From NCBI GenBank assembly GCA_963966185.1, contig CAWZYM010000308.1, positions 607,001-671,000 of the forward strand: a stretch of DNA of 64,000 bases. Reading direction: 5' to 3'. Origin of the DNA: Rhabditoides inermis. Taxonomy: Eukaryota > Nematoda > Chromadorea > Rhabditida > Rhabditidae. Under the pieces are notes generated by a model. It was not told the DNA's origin. It saw only the letters and a list, made by a program, of their open reading frames with translations, and did no database searches. The position numbers and the translations under genes were made by a program. Positions 52,352 through 63,616 of the stretch are shown here, piece after piece; position 1 is the first letter of the stretch, and each line of letters starts with the position of its first letter.

Positions 52352-55300
52352 TCAGTTGGAGTGTGTGTTGGCGGTGGCGCGGCTCTGTTCCAGCTCCATC
52401 TCCGCCAGTCCGGCCACCCGCATCCCTCCATCCCACAACACACGCTCCATCCCCACCTGCAACCGCCTCCATCACTCAGCCACTCCCATCCTTCTCACCC
52501 TGTCATTGAGCATCCCCTCCATCTCTTCCGCACTCCGCACTCCCACTACATTCATCTCCACGAGACGCTGCGTCAGACACACAAACGGACAGCTGCAATG
52601 GATCACACTAGAAATATACTTATAGTGGCATGGTGGCTCTGGCAGGACTCATGTGCCTATAACACGTGCCAGTGTCAATAAATCAAAATCCACTCACAAT
52701 GGCGGCTGGACGACAGCTCCCAGTCTTCCCAGGGATACGGAACGGAACCACGCAAAACGCGAACCGTCTAAACGTTAGAATACAATATAAATAGAGGGTA
52801 ATGTGAGTGACCGATGGCGTGTCCGATGAGGAGTCGGGTGGCGGCGCGAGAGGCCATCTGACAGAGCAGCCAGCGGGCGAGGCGAGAGTGGAAACTGCGG
52901 GGGAGGAGGGATCAATGACACCCCATCCCTCTCACCTCGCGTCGTCTTCTCCCCACTGTCTCCCCGTCAGATCCCCCTCGTCCACCAATCCGACACGCAC
53001 GCACACAGGCATCTGCCAGAAGTGCTGCGACACACACGCCACCTCCCCGAGTACGTCTCCCACGGCTGCAAGGACACCCTTGCCTCCTCCTCCTTCCTCC
53101 TCCCCCTCACTCACGCTTCTTCTCATTCTCCACAATGTCTCTCAGCACAAACAACAGACAGTGCAGCATACTCGCCTCCGGAGTAGACCGGTTCACGATC
53201 TGAAATCAATCAATAATCGATAACCAATCTCACCTCACCCACCTTTCCGTGCAACGGACCGGGTACAATGTGCAGACTGCGCAGACGAGTCATCAGGTTC
53301 TCGTATCTGAAAAAACACAATATTAACCAAGCACTAGTATATTGTTTCTAATCACCACATCCCATGTTGAAAGAACTGTATGACCTTGTCCCCCCACTAA
53401 CATGCCCTGCTGTCCATTCCTCCGTCCATGGACGATCCTCGTCGCCAGTCCAGAGAAGCACACCACGTCGCGACACTGCGAAAGGGGGCTTGGGCGCATC
53501 TGCAATCAATCAATCAATCAATCGGCTCTCCTCCCATTCACCCACCTCCAGTCGCCATCCCATCACAGCGCACAGCGAGTCAGCACATTCGCGGAAGGTA
53601 GCTGCAGCCACGAGTAGTCATACACCCTCTCCCCCTCCCTTGCTCACCCTCCCTCTCTCCGCACGGTTCGTCGGGCAGGCTGGGCTCGTGTATGAGTGCG
53701 TCCATCATCACTCTGCGCAACCTGTGTTCGATCAGTGCGGGATGCGGGGCGGGCAGCGACAGAGAGAGCAGCGGCTGTGGCTGGGGCATCTGCAAGACAG
53801 TACATGCCTTCCCCACCCTCCCCACTCCACTCACCATCTGAATGCCCTGTATCGTGTTCATCAACTGCTGCGCGCTCATCGCAGAGTTCTCCCGCACAGA
53901 AGCAACCGAGGCTGATCTGAATATTCATTTGAATATACAAATCAGCGTCATTTCCCTAATCCATTACGACTACTGAGATCAGTCTGCATGGCGAGATAAT
54001 TTCTATGCTGATCGCAACTGGTTAATTTGCATGTCTGGAGGGGCGAATAAAAGGCGGGCGCGGCGGGCTGCCGGCATCCATTCGCTATGGCTCAGTCCGT
54101 TCCTCCCGGAGATATCAACACCCAGCCGGGTACCAAAATTGTCTTCAACGCCCCCTATGATGACAAGCACACCTACCACATCAAGGTACGCTACTGTCGA
54201 TATCGACTGATATCGATTGATTCTCACTGTGTCCCGTTCAGATCACCAACGCCGGAGGTCGCCGCATCGGATGGGCCATCAAGACCACCAACATGAAGCG
54301 CCTCGGCGTCGACCCGCCGTGCGGAGTGCTCGACCCCAAGGAGGCCGTGCTGATGGCCGTCTCCTGCGACGCGTTCCAGTACGGTCAGGAGGACACCAAC
54401 AACGACCGCATCACCATCGAGTGGACCAACACCCCCGACGGCGCCGCCAAGACCTTCCGCCGCGAGTGGTTCCAGGGCGACGGAATGGTCCGCCGCAAGA
54501 ACCTCCCCATCGAGTACAACCCTTAACAACCCAAGCGTGCTAACGTAACGTCAATAAATTGACTTTCCAAGTGTGTGTTTTGTGGTCTGACCTTTGATTG
54601 TTCTCTTCCAACATGCGCATCATCTCCTGTGCCCTCCACTCGTCTTCTCCAGAAGGGCCATCCCCCGCACATCTGCCACTCCCACCTCCCACTCCGTTGT
54701 ACTGCTCCAACCGCGCACTGCTGGCCAGCGACGGCTCATTGACCTGAATCAACATGTACAGAAAGAAAAAGAGAATGTCTACCTGATTGTGCGGTCTCGA
54801 CGATTCGTCAATGATAGGGAGAGTGGGAGACGAAATTAGGCGCAAATCTTCGTCGACGCTGAATTAGCGAATGAGTTATATAAATACGGAAAAAAATAGC
54901 GAACGCGACAGCGACTCACCAATTGAGCATCCCCGTCATATCCGCTTCAGTCACGTTCACAGCCTGCACTTGCTCCTCCGACATCTTCTGCGTCTCCACC
55001 CTCTCCTGACTTTCCATATCCTCATCCTCTTCTTCATCCTCATCGTCGTCCTCCGAATCTTCTGAATCCTCATCCACACAGGGAGCATCCGCGGGCCACA
55101 CCACCTTGCCACTCGCATCCTTCACTCTTACGGAGAGACGGAACTGCAAACGTGAGACAAATAATCGTCGATAAAAAGTCGACATCCAGCATCTACCAAC
55201 CTGACTGGTTGTTCCTCGGGGTACTTTGAGAGTGACCGTGGACCAGAGTGCAGCGAGGTACACACGCAGACGCTCTCTCTGAGCCGCCACCGCCACAGGC

Positions 55301-56706
55301 TCGTCCCAGTGAGACAGAAACGACGACGACTCTCAAATACCATCACGTATACACTATGTTATGCACAATGCAGAACCAAAGAAAAATACAATAAACAAAA
55401 AATATACACCGGACCTTTCGTGAGATAGTCAGCACGGAGGCGGCGGATGATTACAGAATGGAATGCATGAACGAGAGAAGCTTGCCAGCCCTGAACAGTG
55501 AATGAGAAGAGTTAGCACGACAATCCCCACCTGACACATGATGTAGACGACTTCCCGCCAGGGAGGCAACACACCAACAGCACATAGAGAACGGACGAAA
55601 GTGGAGAAGACCATACTGAAATAGAAGGAATGAGGCCGAAGAGAATGATACAAATCAATATGGGATAGCGGAGCACTCACCCACTGTCTGCGAACTCGGT
55701 GTCCCCGAAAAGTTGGATGGGGAAGGAGAGGAAGTGAATTCGAGCACCACCCGAGTTGTCGCCTACAAATAATATCTCGCGTCGCGTCTGTAATCATCTC
55801 ACCCTCACCTCTATCTTCCTTGACCACCGGTAGAACAGCCTTCCTGGATATTTCCGAGAGCAGATGTTGGCATGCTGTCTCGATCGGATCGGCGTCACTC
55901 TTGCGCACCTGAAACATACAAATAACAGGAGCCCTACAAGTACAGACTTGACCGTGAAGTCGACAGGTGTGAGCTTCGCGGGACTCTTCCAAAACCTCGA
56001 GTTGATATCGTGGATCTCCTTTCTCACCCACTCGCAACTGCTCTTACACCCTAAAAGTGAACGTATTGATAGATGGTGTGGGATGATCGACATACCATCC
56101 CCGAATCGCAGGACGAGCGGCTCGAGCACCTTCCACAGACACGACATGTAGTCTGCGTAGTCGTAGTGCTCCTACATCCATCCGCGTGAGCATCAATCAC
56201 ATACACACATCATCAACCCACCGATTCATCCATGATCGGCACCAGCTTCCACTCTTCCAGCTGCTGAAGCACGAATACGTGAGGGTATCTGAAATGGACT
56301 GCGTGGGCACAACACACAAACACGCCTACCCGTCACTCTGACGCGCACCGAGGAACGCCGTGTCGATGCCGGCGAATCGGACCCAGTCGTCCTCTGATCC
56401 ACCCAACCAATCAATCGATACGCAGCCACTCACCGTATACGAGTCGAGTGTGGAAGAGGGCGGCGGCGCGGTGTAGTGCGAGTCGCATCATCTCCGTCTC
56501 CTCAGGCCACCCCTCTCTCTCGTCCGCGTCACTCGATCCCTCGCCGCCATCCTCTACCGCCACTGGCTCTGCCCTGCCTGCTCCCGCAGTCTCACTCACA
56601 CTGCATCTATCGCCCTAAAACGACAACATACAATATAATAATACAATATGGAGTATTCTAGCGCACCTTATCCACGATGACAACGTCGTCGTCGTCGTCG
56701 TCGTCG

Positions 56707-56747
<41 letters not shown>

Positions 56748-57538
56748 CGATTCGCAGATGGAAGCGGGCGGCGGCGACAGCACAATCACCTCAACAAGAA
56801 TGTATAAAAAATTTCTTATCTCCATGTACCTCCTCGACAAGAATGTCCTCTTTCATGTGCTCCGGCAGCTGGATCTCTTTCAGTCGCTTCTCCCAGTACC
56901 CGCCCATCACTCTGTTCATCTCCCGATTGAGCAGCTCTCGCTCGGTCGGGAACAGGCTCGCATCCCATGCCCTCGATATACGCACCTTCGCCGGGACTGC
57001 AATTCCCCATATTGACGTTGGTGGGAAATGGAAACATACTTTTCTTGCTCTCGAGAGTGAACTCGCTGAGTCGGTTGTAGAGAATAACGATATCGTCCGC
57101 GAAAATACCGATCGCCTCCTGAACACTTGTACTTGTATACACAAATAACAATAATATCTCACCTCTCCGTGCTTGTCGATGAGTCGTATGATGTGTGTGT
57201 TGAGTACTCCGAGTTGACAAAGTCGGGTGGCGAGCGATCGGTAGGCGGCAGCTCGCGCCCTGTGAGAAAGGTCAACGCATCAGGTCACACAGCAACAACA
57301 ACACTCACTCCTCCTTCGTTCGTCCTTCCCCGCGACCACCAATCAGTGCATAAGCCAACAAAGAGAAGCGAAGGAAAACGATCACGCCTAGAATACGATA
57401 GGTTGCTTGACTCAATTTGTAATGTAAACACTAACAATCAGCAGATGACTCATCGACGTTCTCCAAAACGGCATTTGGCAAGCGGGAGACAAGTTTTTCA
57501 ATGTTACAGGTCTTTGCAAAACCAGAAGAAGGAGCCAT
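52352..57538 (-). CDS. Family gene E: nuclear-type protein, unrecognised
   Basis: A full-length paralogue with the same block order as A. The ATG at 57538 directly follows ACTATTCAG; the stop is at 52352. Blocks: [62 protein letters not shown]; an exon with about 14 Asn then 7 Asp and VVIVDK (56662-56790), a SIM-like motif; [74 protein letters not shown]; an acidic segment ([15 protein letters not shown]); [32 protein letters not shown]-terminal [15 protein letters not shown]. The intron 54591-53917 contains the whole MSP gene on the opposite strand. It lies 547 bp downstream of the PTP gene on the same strand. Confidence 0.75.
53994..53999 (+). promoter_or_regulatory. GATA site upstream of the MSP gene
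   Basis: AGATAA lies 88 bp upstream of the MSP start codon, with an A/T-rich AATAAAAG at about 54047. In C. elegans, msp promoters depend on WGATAR sites bound by GATA factors. The role here is inferred from position and family knowledge. Confidence 0.45.
54087..54526 (+). CDS. msp: Major sperm protein (MSP), 127 aa
   Basis: Two exons, 54087-54185 and 54242-54526, give 127 residues, the exact usual MSP length. It starts [20 protein letters not shown] and contains [53 protein letters not shown] and C-terminal [20 protein letters not shown], all hallmark MSP sequence. It forms the immunoglobulin-like dimer that polymerises into the cytoskeleton of crawling nematode sperm and also acts as an oocyte-maturation signal (family knowledge). 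GC-rich third codon positions suggest high expression. AATAAA at 54553-54558 is a poly(A) signal. The whole gene lies antisense within an intron of family gene E. Confidence 0.98.
54553..54558 (+). terminator. MSP poly(A) signal
   Basis: AATAAA 27 bp after the MSP stop codon, still inside the intron of gene E, so the two transcripts need not share exons. Confidence 0.7.
56662..56790 (-). repeat. Coding (AAC)n/(GAC)n triplet tract in gene E
   Basis: About 14 AAC then 7 GAC codons give a polyasparagine-polyaspartate run just before VVIVDK. It is in frame with the flanking exon of gene E. Confidence 0.8.
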
Positions 57539-58084
57539 CTGAATAGTTCAAATTACATAAATATAAAACCCAAACAAACGACAAGAAAATAAAGAAACAA
57601 CAAACAATTCAACAAAAGAGGGCGGAGTCAATAGCCGCAAATGGTGCACAACCGTTGGTGATTAAGCTCCGCCCACTCCAGATATCCTTGTTATTTTAAT
57701 TATTGATTCATTTGTTCGAATTGTTCAACCTATCACGACTATTGACAACAAAATGTATGTATGATGGCAAGCGCTTTTTACTTATGGAGACGGATGGTGC
57801 GCGAGAGACAGTGCGTGTCAGAAATACAGACGCACGCCTTCGCCTTTAGAGGTGAGGTGGTTGCAAAGAAGATTGTGCGAGAGTAAAAATAAACCCTTTT
57901 ATGATTATATCACATTAAAATACAAAAGGGAAGAAAATAAGCGGCCTGTGTAAGAAGAACGAGTATAGAAACTGAAGGAGGGGCACTGTCACAGAACTTG
58001 AGGGAAGGGTGTAAAGAAGAGAACCGAGACTACGAATATGATATGAAAGATGAATGTTAGTGTAAGTGGGAAACTAGAGAGGGA
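57539..58084. other. Spacer between the PTP gene and gene E
   Basis: No ORF is supported. It would be the intergenic part if PTP and gene E are co-transcribed. Confidence 0.4.
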
Positions 58085-59389
58085 TTACTGATAGATGGGC
58101 TCATAGATGGGAGTCTGGATAGAGTCAATGTAGTCCTTCCGGAGATACGCGAGATTTTCCTCGTCCTTATCACTCATCATCGCTTCCTGAAATGGAAACA
58201 ACTCTTTCTCTCCCCCTCTCTCTCCTCTCTCTCCTCTCTCACTCTCTCTCTCTCTCTCCTCTTCTACCTGCTTCATCAGCTCCAGAACCACCAGAATCAT
58301 GAACGAGAATCCGAACATGTAGTCGAGGGCGCAGTGACGTTGCTGGCGGATCTCCTACAATGACGTCATCGGATAGGGGAGATGTGATAGGAGACGCGCA
58401 CCCTCTGCACGTCGTCGAAGTTGATGTCGGGCGTCTGTTTCATCTGGAGTATGATGTACTTTGCTCCGACGAGGGTCATGGTCCGTCCAGTGCCCGTCGA
58501 ACAGTGAACCAAATCACGCTTGCCCGCCTGGTTGTACAACAGGTACTTGAGCAGCTCTGCAACAGAGAGATGTACGCACATACCCCTTGGCTCCCTCCCT
58601 CACTTGCAAACTGGGTGGGATCCTCGGGAGTGGTCTTCTCGCGCCAGCCAGTGAACCAGATGTGATCCTGATCAGTCTCGATAGACTTGCCTTGGTGGCT
58701 GGAAAGGGAGAGATGAGAGGGTGGGAGGGGAGGAATGCCTCACTTCTCAATGTGCAGCACTCCGTGCTCTGTGAATGGTCCATTCATTGCAATCGTCTTC
58801 ATAGTGACCTGAACAAGTGGTCAGAAAGGGACGAATCGAGGCCGGGCTCACTCGAAAGTGCTCTGTGTTGTTGTTCAGATTGATGATCTTCATGGTTTCG
58901 CCCTCGTTCAGGGGAAAGTACTGGAAGCACATCTCCTTCTCATACTCCTGCCATGGGGGAGGGTCCGTCAGGTTCGGGCGGACCACTGAAAGAGGGAGGT
59001 TTAGAGGGAGGGGGGGGAGACGGACCTTCAGTCATCTTGCACAGCATAGTAATGACTTCGATCTTCTCTTGGAACACCATATACCAGAAATCGAACACCG
59101 AATCTCTCTCTTCATCCCGAACAGGCGGTTGAGTGCAGATGCTGAAAACATAAAGGATACTGTATTCTACCGTATGCCTCCTTTCTACCGTATCCCTTCG
59201 ACTCACGTGCTGCTTCCGTCAGCGAAGGTGACATAGTTGGCATGGATATAGTCCTCATAGGCTGGACGGTTCTCCAGTTTCACTCGCGTCTGGTCCACAC
59301 ACTTGAGCGTAGCGAACCTGCAACCCAAATCTCTTCTCCTCCCTTCCTCTCTCTCTCTGTCTCTCTCTCTCTGTCTCTCTCTCTGTCTC

Positions 59390-59424
<35 letters not shown>

Positions 59425-60374
59425 TTTCCCACCTATTCTTCTTGGCGCCACTCTTTCTGAATTGCTCGTGCTGCCATGCATTGAATGTGGATCCATCTCG
59501 AATGAATTCATCCAAATAGGCAGGAGTGAGCTTGCGATACAAACCATGCACTGTCGAGATACCCTGAGGCAACAGAGGGTGAGGGCAGAGAGAGCGATAG
59601 AGAAAGAGAGAGAGGAGGGGAGGGAGAGAGGGGGGAGGGAGAGAGGGGGGGAGAGGGGGCTCACAATTCCATAAACTGGCGCCGAGCATTTAGGCCTCAT
59701 CTGTTTGAGGAATTCACGAACATTCTCTTGATCAAAGATCTGAAAGCAGATCGATAAGTATCATTTGGAATCATCCATTGATTACTTCGATCGTTTCGAT
59801 AGCGGATTAAGGAGAAGGAGAAGGAGAAGGAGAAATGGAAGGAGAAGGAGAAGGAGAAGGAGAAGGAGAAGGAGAAGGAGATGGAGAAGGAGAAGGAGAA
59901 GGAGTGAGATATGAGACAGCTCACTTGTCCTTCTGTCGCTTCTCTCTTGTGAGCACCGTTCTGTGTAGCAAACAGAGGGTACCGATCAAGATGAAACAAG
60001 TGATGAACACGACTGAAATGGATCTCTGTCATATCTCCCACCCTTCTCCCTCCTTTCTCTCTATGCTTACAGTGTAGTCTGTTGATGACTTGTACTGGAG
60101 CTGTGAATGGATCGCAGATTGCATGTATCATTTGTCGATAGAATGTCACCGCTCGACACTTATCCGCAAACATTTCCCCTAGTTTCTTCTGAACACATAT
60201 CATTAGTTCATTAGTACTTTCATTGATTCAATAATCTACCTCCAATTTATCTTCCGTAGCGTCGATTTGTTTCTTGAACGAATCTATGTGGTCATTGTTG
60301 ACGAATTCGATTTGCTTCACTGCTTTCAGATTAGCAATCATCTTTTTCACAGGATTGCCGCGGAACATTTTCAT
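58085..60374 (-). CDS. Protein tyrosine phosphatase-domain protein, nematode type
   Basis: About ten exons on the minus strand, ATG at 60374 after a GTTGAG acceptor, stop at 58085. The N-terminal helical part (KKMIANLKAVKQIEF) and FREF-like linker precede the PTP domain: KCVDQTRVKLENRPAYEDYI, HANYVTF, FDFWYMVFQEKIEVITML, and the phosphate loop VHCSTGTGRT with both catalytic Cys and Arg. Two elements are altered: the WPD-loop region reads HIWFTGWREKTTPEDP with no WPD, and the Q-loop region reads EIRQQRHCALDYMF without the usual QT..QY. Catalysis may therefore be weak or lost. Large nematode PTP families of this kind are often sperm-expressed. The C-terminus is acidic and ends IYEPIYQ. Introns contain (CT)n at 59343-59425 and (GGAGAA)n at 59813-59904. 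Confidence 0.85.
59343..59425. repeat. (CT)n in an intron of the PTP gene
   Basis: About 80 bp of CT with interspersed CTGT. Confidence 0.9.
59813..59904. repeat. (GGAGAA)n in an intron of the PTP gene
   Basis: About 15 copies of GGAGAA, with GGAGAT and AATGGA interruptions. Confidence 0.92.
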
Positions 60375-60733
60375 CTCAACTTGCACATGTAGAGATTCGA
60401 GTTTACATACCATTAATGTGAAGTAATGTCTTATGTTGTTACCAGCATTAAAAGTGGGCGGGGCATTCCTGATGAGGTCATTTGCATAGCCGAGTTGGAA
60501 AAAGAAAACGTGTACTAGAGTTCACGTACTGTACCGTATGTAGTAGACCATTCAGGTACGGGAGGTTGTGTCCGTTGTATAGAGTGAGATGGGAGCTCCC
60601 GAACGAGGTCCCACACCATACACCCATCACTTACAAATAGCTATTCGCATTAGTTCGGACAAAACAACGTTTATTGTTTCAACTCAAACATCAAACAACA
60701 GCCATCAGAAAGCAAATGTGAAAGAAGAGTGTT

Positions 60734-62822
60734 TCACTGGCATCCTTCACAATCACAGCCAATGTTAGCTTCTTTTTGCATAGAACAAGGGAAAGAACAG
60801 TTCGAGAAGTGTTCAGCAGTCGGTATGAGGATAAGAGAGCGGATATATGTGATTTCACTCCTGTACGCGTCCGGACGGAACGTCACCTGAAAAGTGCTCC
60901 ATCATATTCATATAGACATAAGGTGTCTACTCTACTGTACATACCACCAAATCCATCCCGTCCACTCTATTCACTCCACACAAACGGATGTTAGTACATT
61001 TACAATCAACTCCTCCACACGACGCTATTTCTTCATATGGCGGCCAGTCCGAATTGTCCTGAAATGAAGTTTTTTTTGGAATAGTATAAACAATCATTCA
61101 ATATATTCACTTTAATATTCAGCAGTGTATCGTGGTCATTGAAACGACTCCTCGAAAAGTGTATGTTGTACAAATCACAACGGTTCCAGAACCAGTCCTG
61201 AAACAGTTTATAATTGTTTTGTTTAATATGTGGAGAAAAGTTTTGTATGCATTTTATTTCTAAACTCACTTGCAAATGTTCTATTAAGCTATTCGAAAAA
61301 AAACCCTCGCCACGTGAATACACTGAAAAAAATACATATTTCATTAAGATACAAAAAACATGTTCTCATCACCTGAAAACTTCTTTGTTGAGGCTCGCGA
61401 GGAGGTAGTTCTTTGAAAACACTGCCATTACTTGCGAGACAGCGAATCGAATCAGAATATGTCTGCAAGTATGTGATATAATCATGATTGTTCACTTTGA
61501 TGTTTCACCACATGAAATGAGTGAATACACCCATAGGGTGCCTTGTGTCCATCCACCCACACTCCCATGGGACAAATGCGATTGATGATACCCCAAAGGG
61601 AGACCATCTAAACATATATAACTGACGGAATCAGAAAACCTTCAAAGAATTCCTTTCACCTCATTTTCAGTTGGCATATTATTTCGTCTCATACCCGCTG
61701 TCCAATTCTTCACAACGAACTCTCGAGTCGAAATGTTGTAATCAATGTCTTTCATAAATGTTTGAATAATGTAATTAATAGTGAATGCTTTGAAATTCTA
61801 AAATGTAGAACAATGCATTATATTTTTCCAAAAATTCACCACTTTACCATATTTACATGTACTGTTTCAGGACGCCGACAGTGAAGAAAGAGTAGAAAAT
61901 GGCGTACAGCCAAAACAAGAGTGGGAGAAAGTTTGCTTCCATCGGAACCAAAGCATCCACTTAATCAAATAACGTTTAGGTAATTCAAATAGGAACAACA
62001 AACTTACCAAGATTCTTTACACCAACTCTTGCATTCAAACATTTGCTGCAAGTTTCCTCAGGAATATAGTACCTAAAAACACAAAAAACACATAAAAAAG
62101 GTAAAGGTGAAGGTATCCCCCGATTCAAGAGATTCACTCTGCGGAGAGGGTCGAAGGAGGACCATGGCACTACACCATACCCCAACGATTTTCCAACGAA
62201 GGTGTCTGGCCTATTTTCGGAATAATGCGCCCGTGGGTGGCCTACAATGCGGGTTACCTTCGCAGCAGACTGCTACCAATTTATCACCTTGGTACGGTCA
62301 AGCGCCCGGGAGGGGGATCGAACCCCCGACCCACCGAGTATAGCGGACATCGCTAACCACTACACTACTAAAAACACATACAACTATATTTTTAAAATAG
62401 AAATTTAACTCACTAGACTAAAGTTGTGCCCTCCTTTCGCAGTAACGTTCCAAGTAAGAGTTTTCTAAAACATTACATTTCAAACTTTTTTTCAATGATT
62501 CCATCTGGTTCGATTTCGCAAATATTCGTCCCTAAATAAACATCAATTTATTTCAATAAACTTAAACATACTTACCTTGCGCTTTTGTTGGCCATTGAAT
62601 AATTGAATAGATCGATTCCAGAAACATATTTGAAAACATGCAGTCGCATCTCCCACGGGAGATCACTCCACTGAATATTAAAATGTACACAATCCAGTCA
62701 GGTGACAGCAGCCGAAAAGGATTTGTTTACCATCACTCTCTTATCACACTTTCAATTATCTATGTAAATAATTATACATCAATAATAACAAAAAGTAGCA
62801 TACCTCTGCCATATGGTGATTG
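60734..62822 (-). pseudogene. F-box-domain gene, probably broken
   Basis: A 9-nt first exon (MAE, 62822-62814) joins an exon (62670-62576) encoding WSDLPWEMRLHVFKYVSGID then LFNYSMANKSA, a good F-box. Downstream exons in the same direction encode PEETCSKCLNARVGVKNL, ANFLPLLFWLYAIFYSFF, ISTREFVVKNWTAGMRRN, MVSLWGIINRICPMGVW, DWFWNRCDLYNIHFSRSR, EEIASCGGVDCKCTNIRLC, and a Cys-rich C-terminus ending CSMQKEANIGCDCEGCQ. F-box proteins recruit substrates to SCF ubiquitin ligases. However, the exon after the F-box (from about 62535) does not join in frame without a stop, and the TM-like exon cannot be joined in phase to the next. A SINE lies in an intron. It may be a pseudogene, or two genes wrongly merged. 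Confidence 0.5.
62101..62372 (-). mobile_element. tRNA-derived SINE in the F-box gene
   Basis: On the minus strand it has an A box (TAGTGTAGTGGTTAGCG, near 62370-62350) and a B box GGTTCGATCCC (near 62317-62307) with a perfect T-arm GGGGG/CCCCC, but only three paired bases in the anticodon stem. The body contains GTAACCCGCATTGTAGGCC and ends in A/T-rich sequence at about 62100. It lies between two exons of the F-box gene. Confidence 0.7.
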
Positions 62823-63052
62823 GAGTGAGTGAGATGAATGAGTGCGAGTGGGTGGAGTGAGTGGCAGTAAGTAGGACGTCTGCCTAGGGCACGCCTTCTC
62901 CTCACAACTCTCTCACTGCGAGGTCACCTCACGTACCTCGGTTGAGCACGCCATTACATAATCAATCGATTATATACGTGTAGTTGACTGTACGGAGATA
63001 GGGATTTTTCAGGTTACATCCGTGCAGTAATGGGATCTCATATATCCGCCTT
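62823..63052. other. Spacer upstream of the F-box gene
   Basis: Nothing supported; presumed promoter region. Confidence 0.3.
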
Positions 63053-63265
63053 TTAATCAAGATCCCTCCAGTTGCTTTCATCATCTCGCATGAGGGATAT
63101 GACCGAATCGGCATCAGCTAAGAAAGTGGACCGTCTCCAACTTGCGGGTATGCGATAGTTTGTAGTAAGGGTAGTGCTGGTTTGAAATGTCTTGTTCGTT
63201 CCGCCAACATTCACCGTCTTTTCTCTGTCCCTGTCCTCCGATCGGTGAAGACTATTCATCTTCGA
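63053..63265 (-). pseudogene. Possible T1/BTB (KCTD-like) fragment, about 66-70 aa
   Basis: The minus-strand ORF has KTVNVGGTNKTFQTSTTLTT followed by FLADADSVISLMRDDESNW. NVGG..F.TS..TL and a later D..I..M/D.D are the landmarks of the potassium-channel tetramerisation (T1/BTB) fold, where the consensus is LNVGG..F.TS..TL and F.DRD. The middle is diverged and the ORF stops early (RDLD), so it is at best a remnant or one exon. No flanking exons were recognised. Confidence 0.35.
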
Positions 63266-63616
63266 GCGGTATTTCACGTTCAATCACAATATTTCGTTCC
63301 CAGACGATTGTCTATCTCTCAGTAATTTTGGATGCAATCAATCGCATTCTAGATTAAAATATACAAGGAGGTCTAACGAATCAAGATCAATTTGATTCCA
63401 ATAAAATTTTATTAAGTCCTCTCAAACATCAGACAACAAACATAAAACATCTATACAACAAAACCACGACAAAGATGCAGCGAACAATCTTTACATGCAC
63501 CAGACTCGGTCAGTTATTACTATACTACACAGTGGACTGCACACACAAACACAGAAGTACAGTCTGTCTCTTGTGCAACTGGCGGAGGAAGTGGGGGAGG
63601 AGAGGGGCTGACTGGG
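63266..63616. other. 3' flank of family gene F
   Basis: AATAAAATTTT near 63399 is on the plus strand. No gene was found. Confidence 0.3.
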
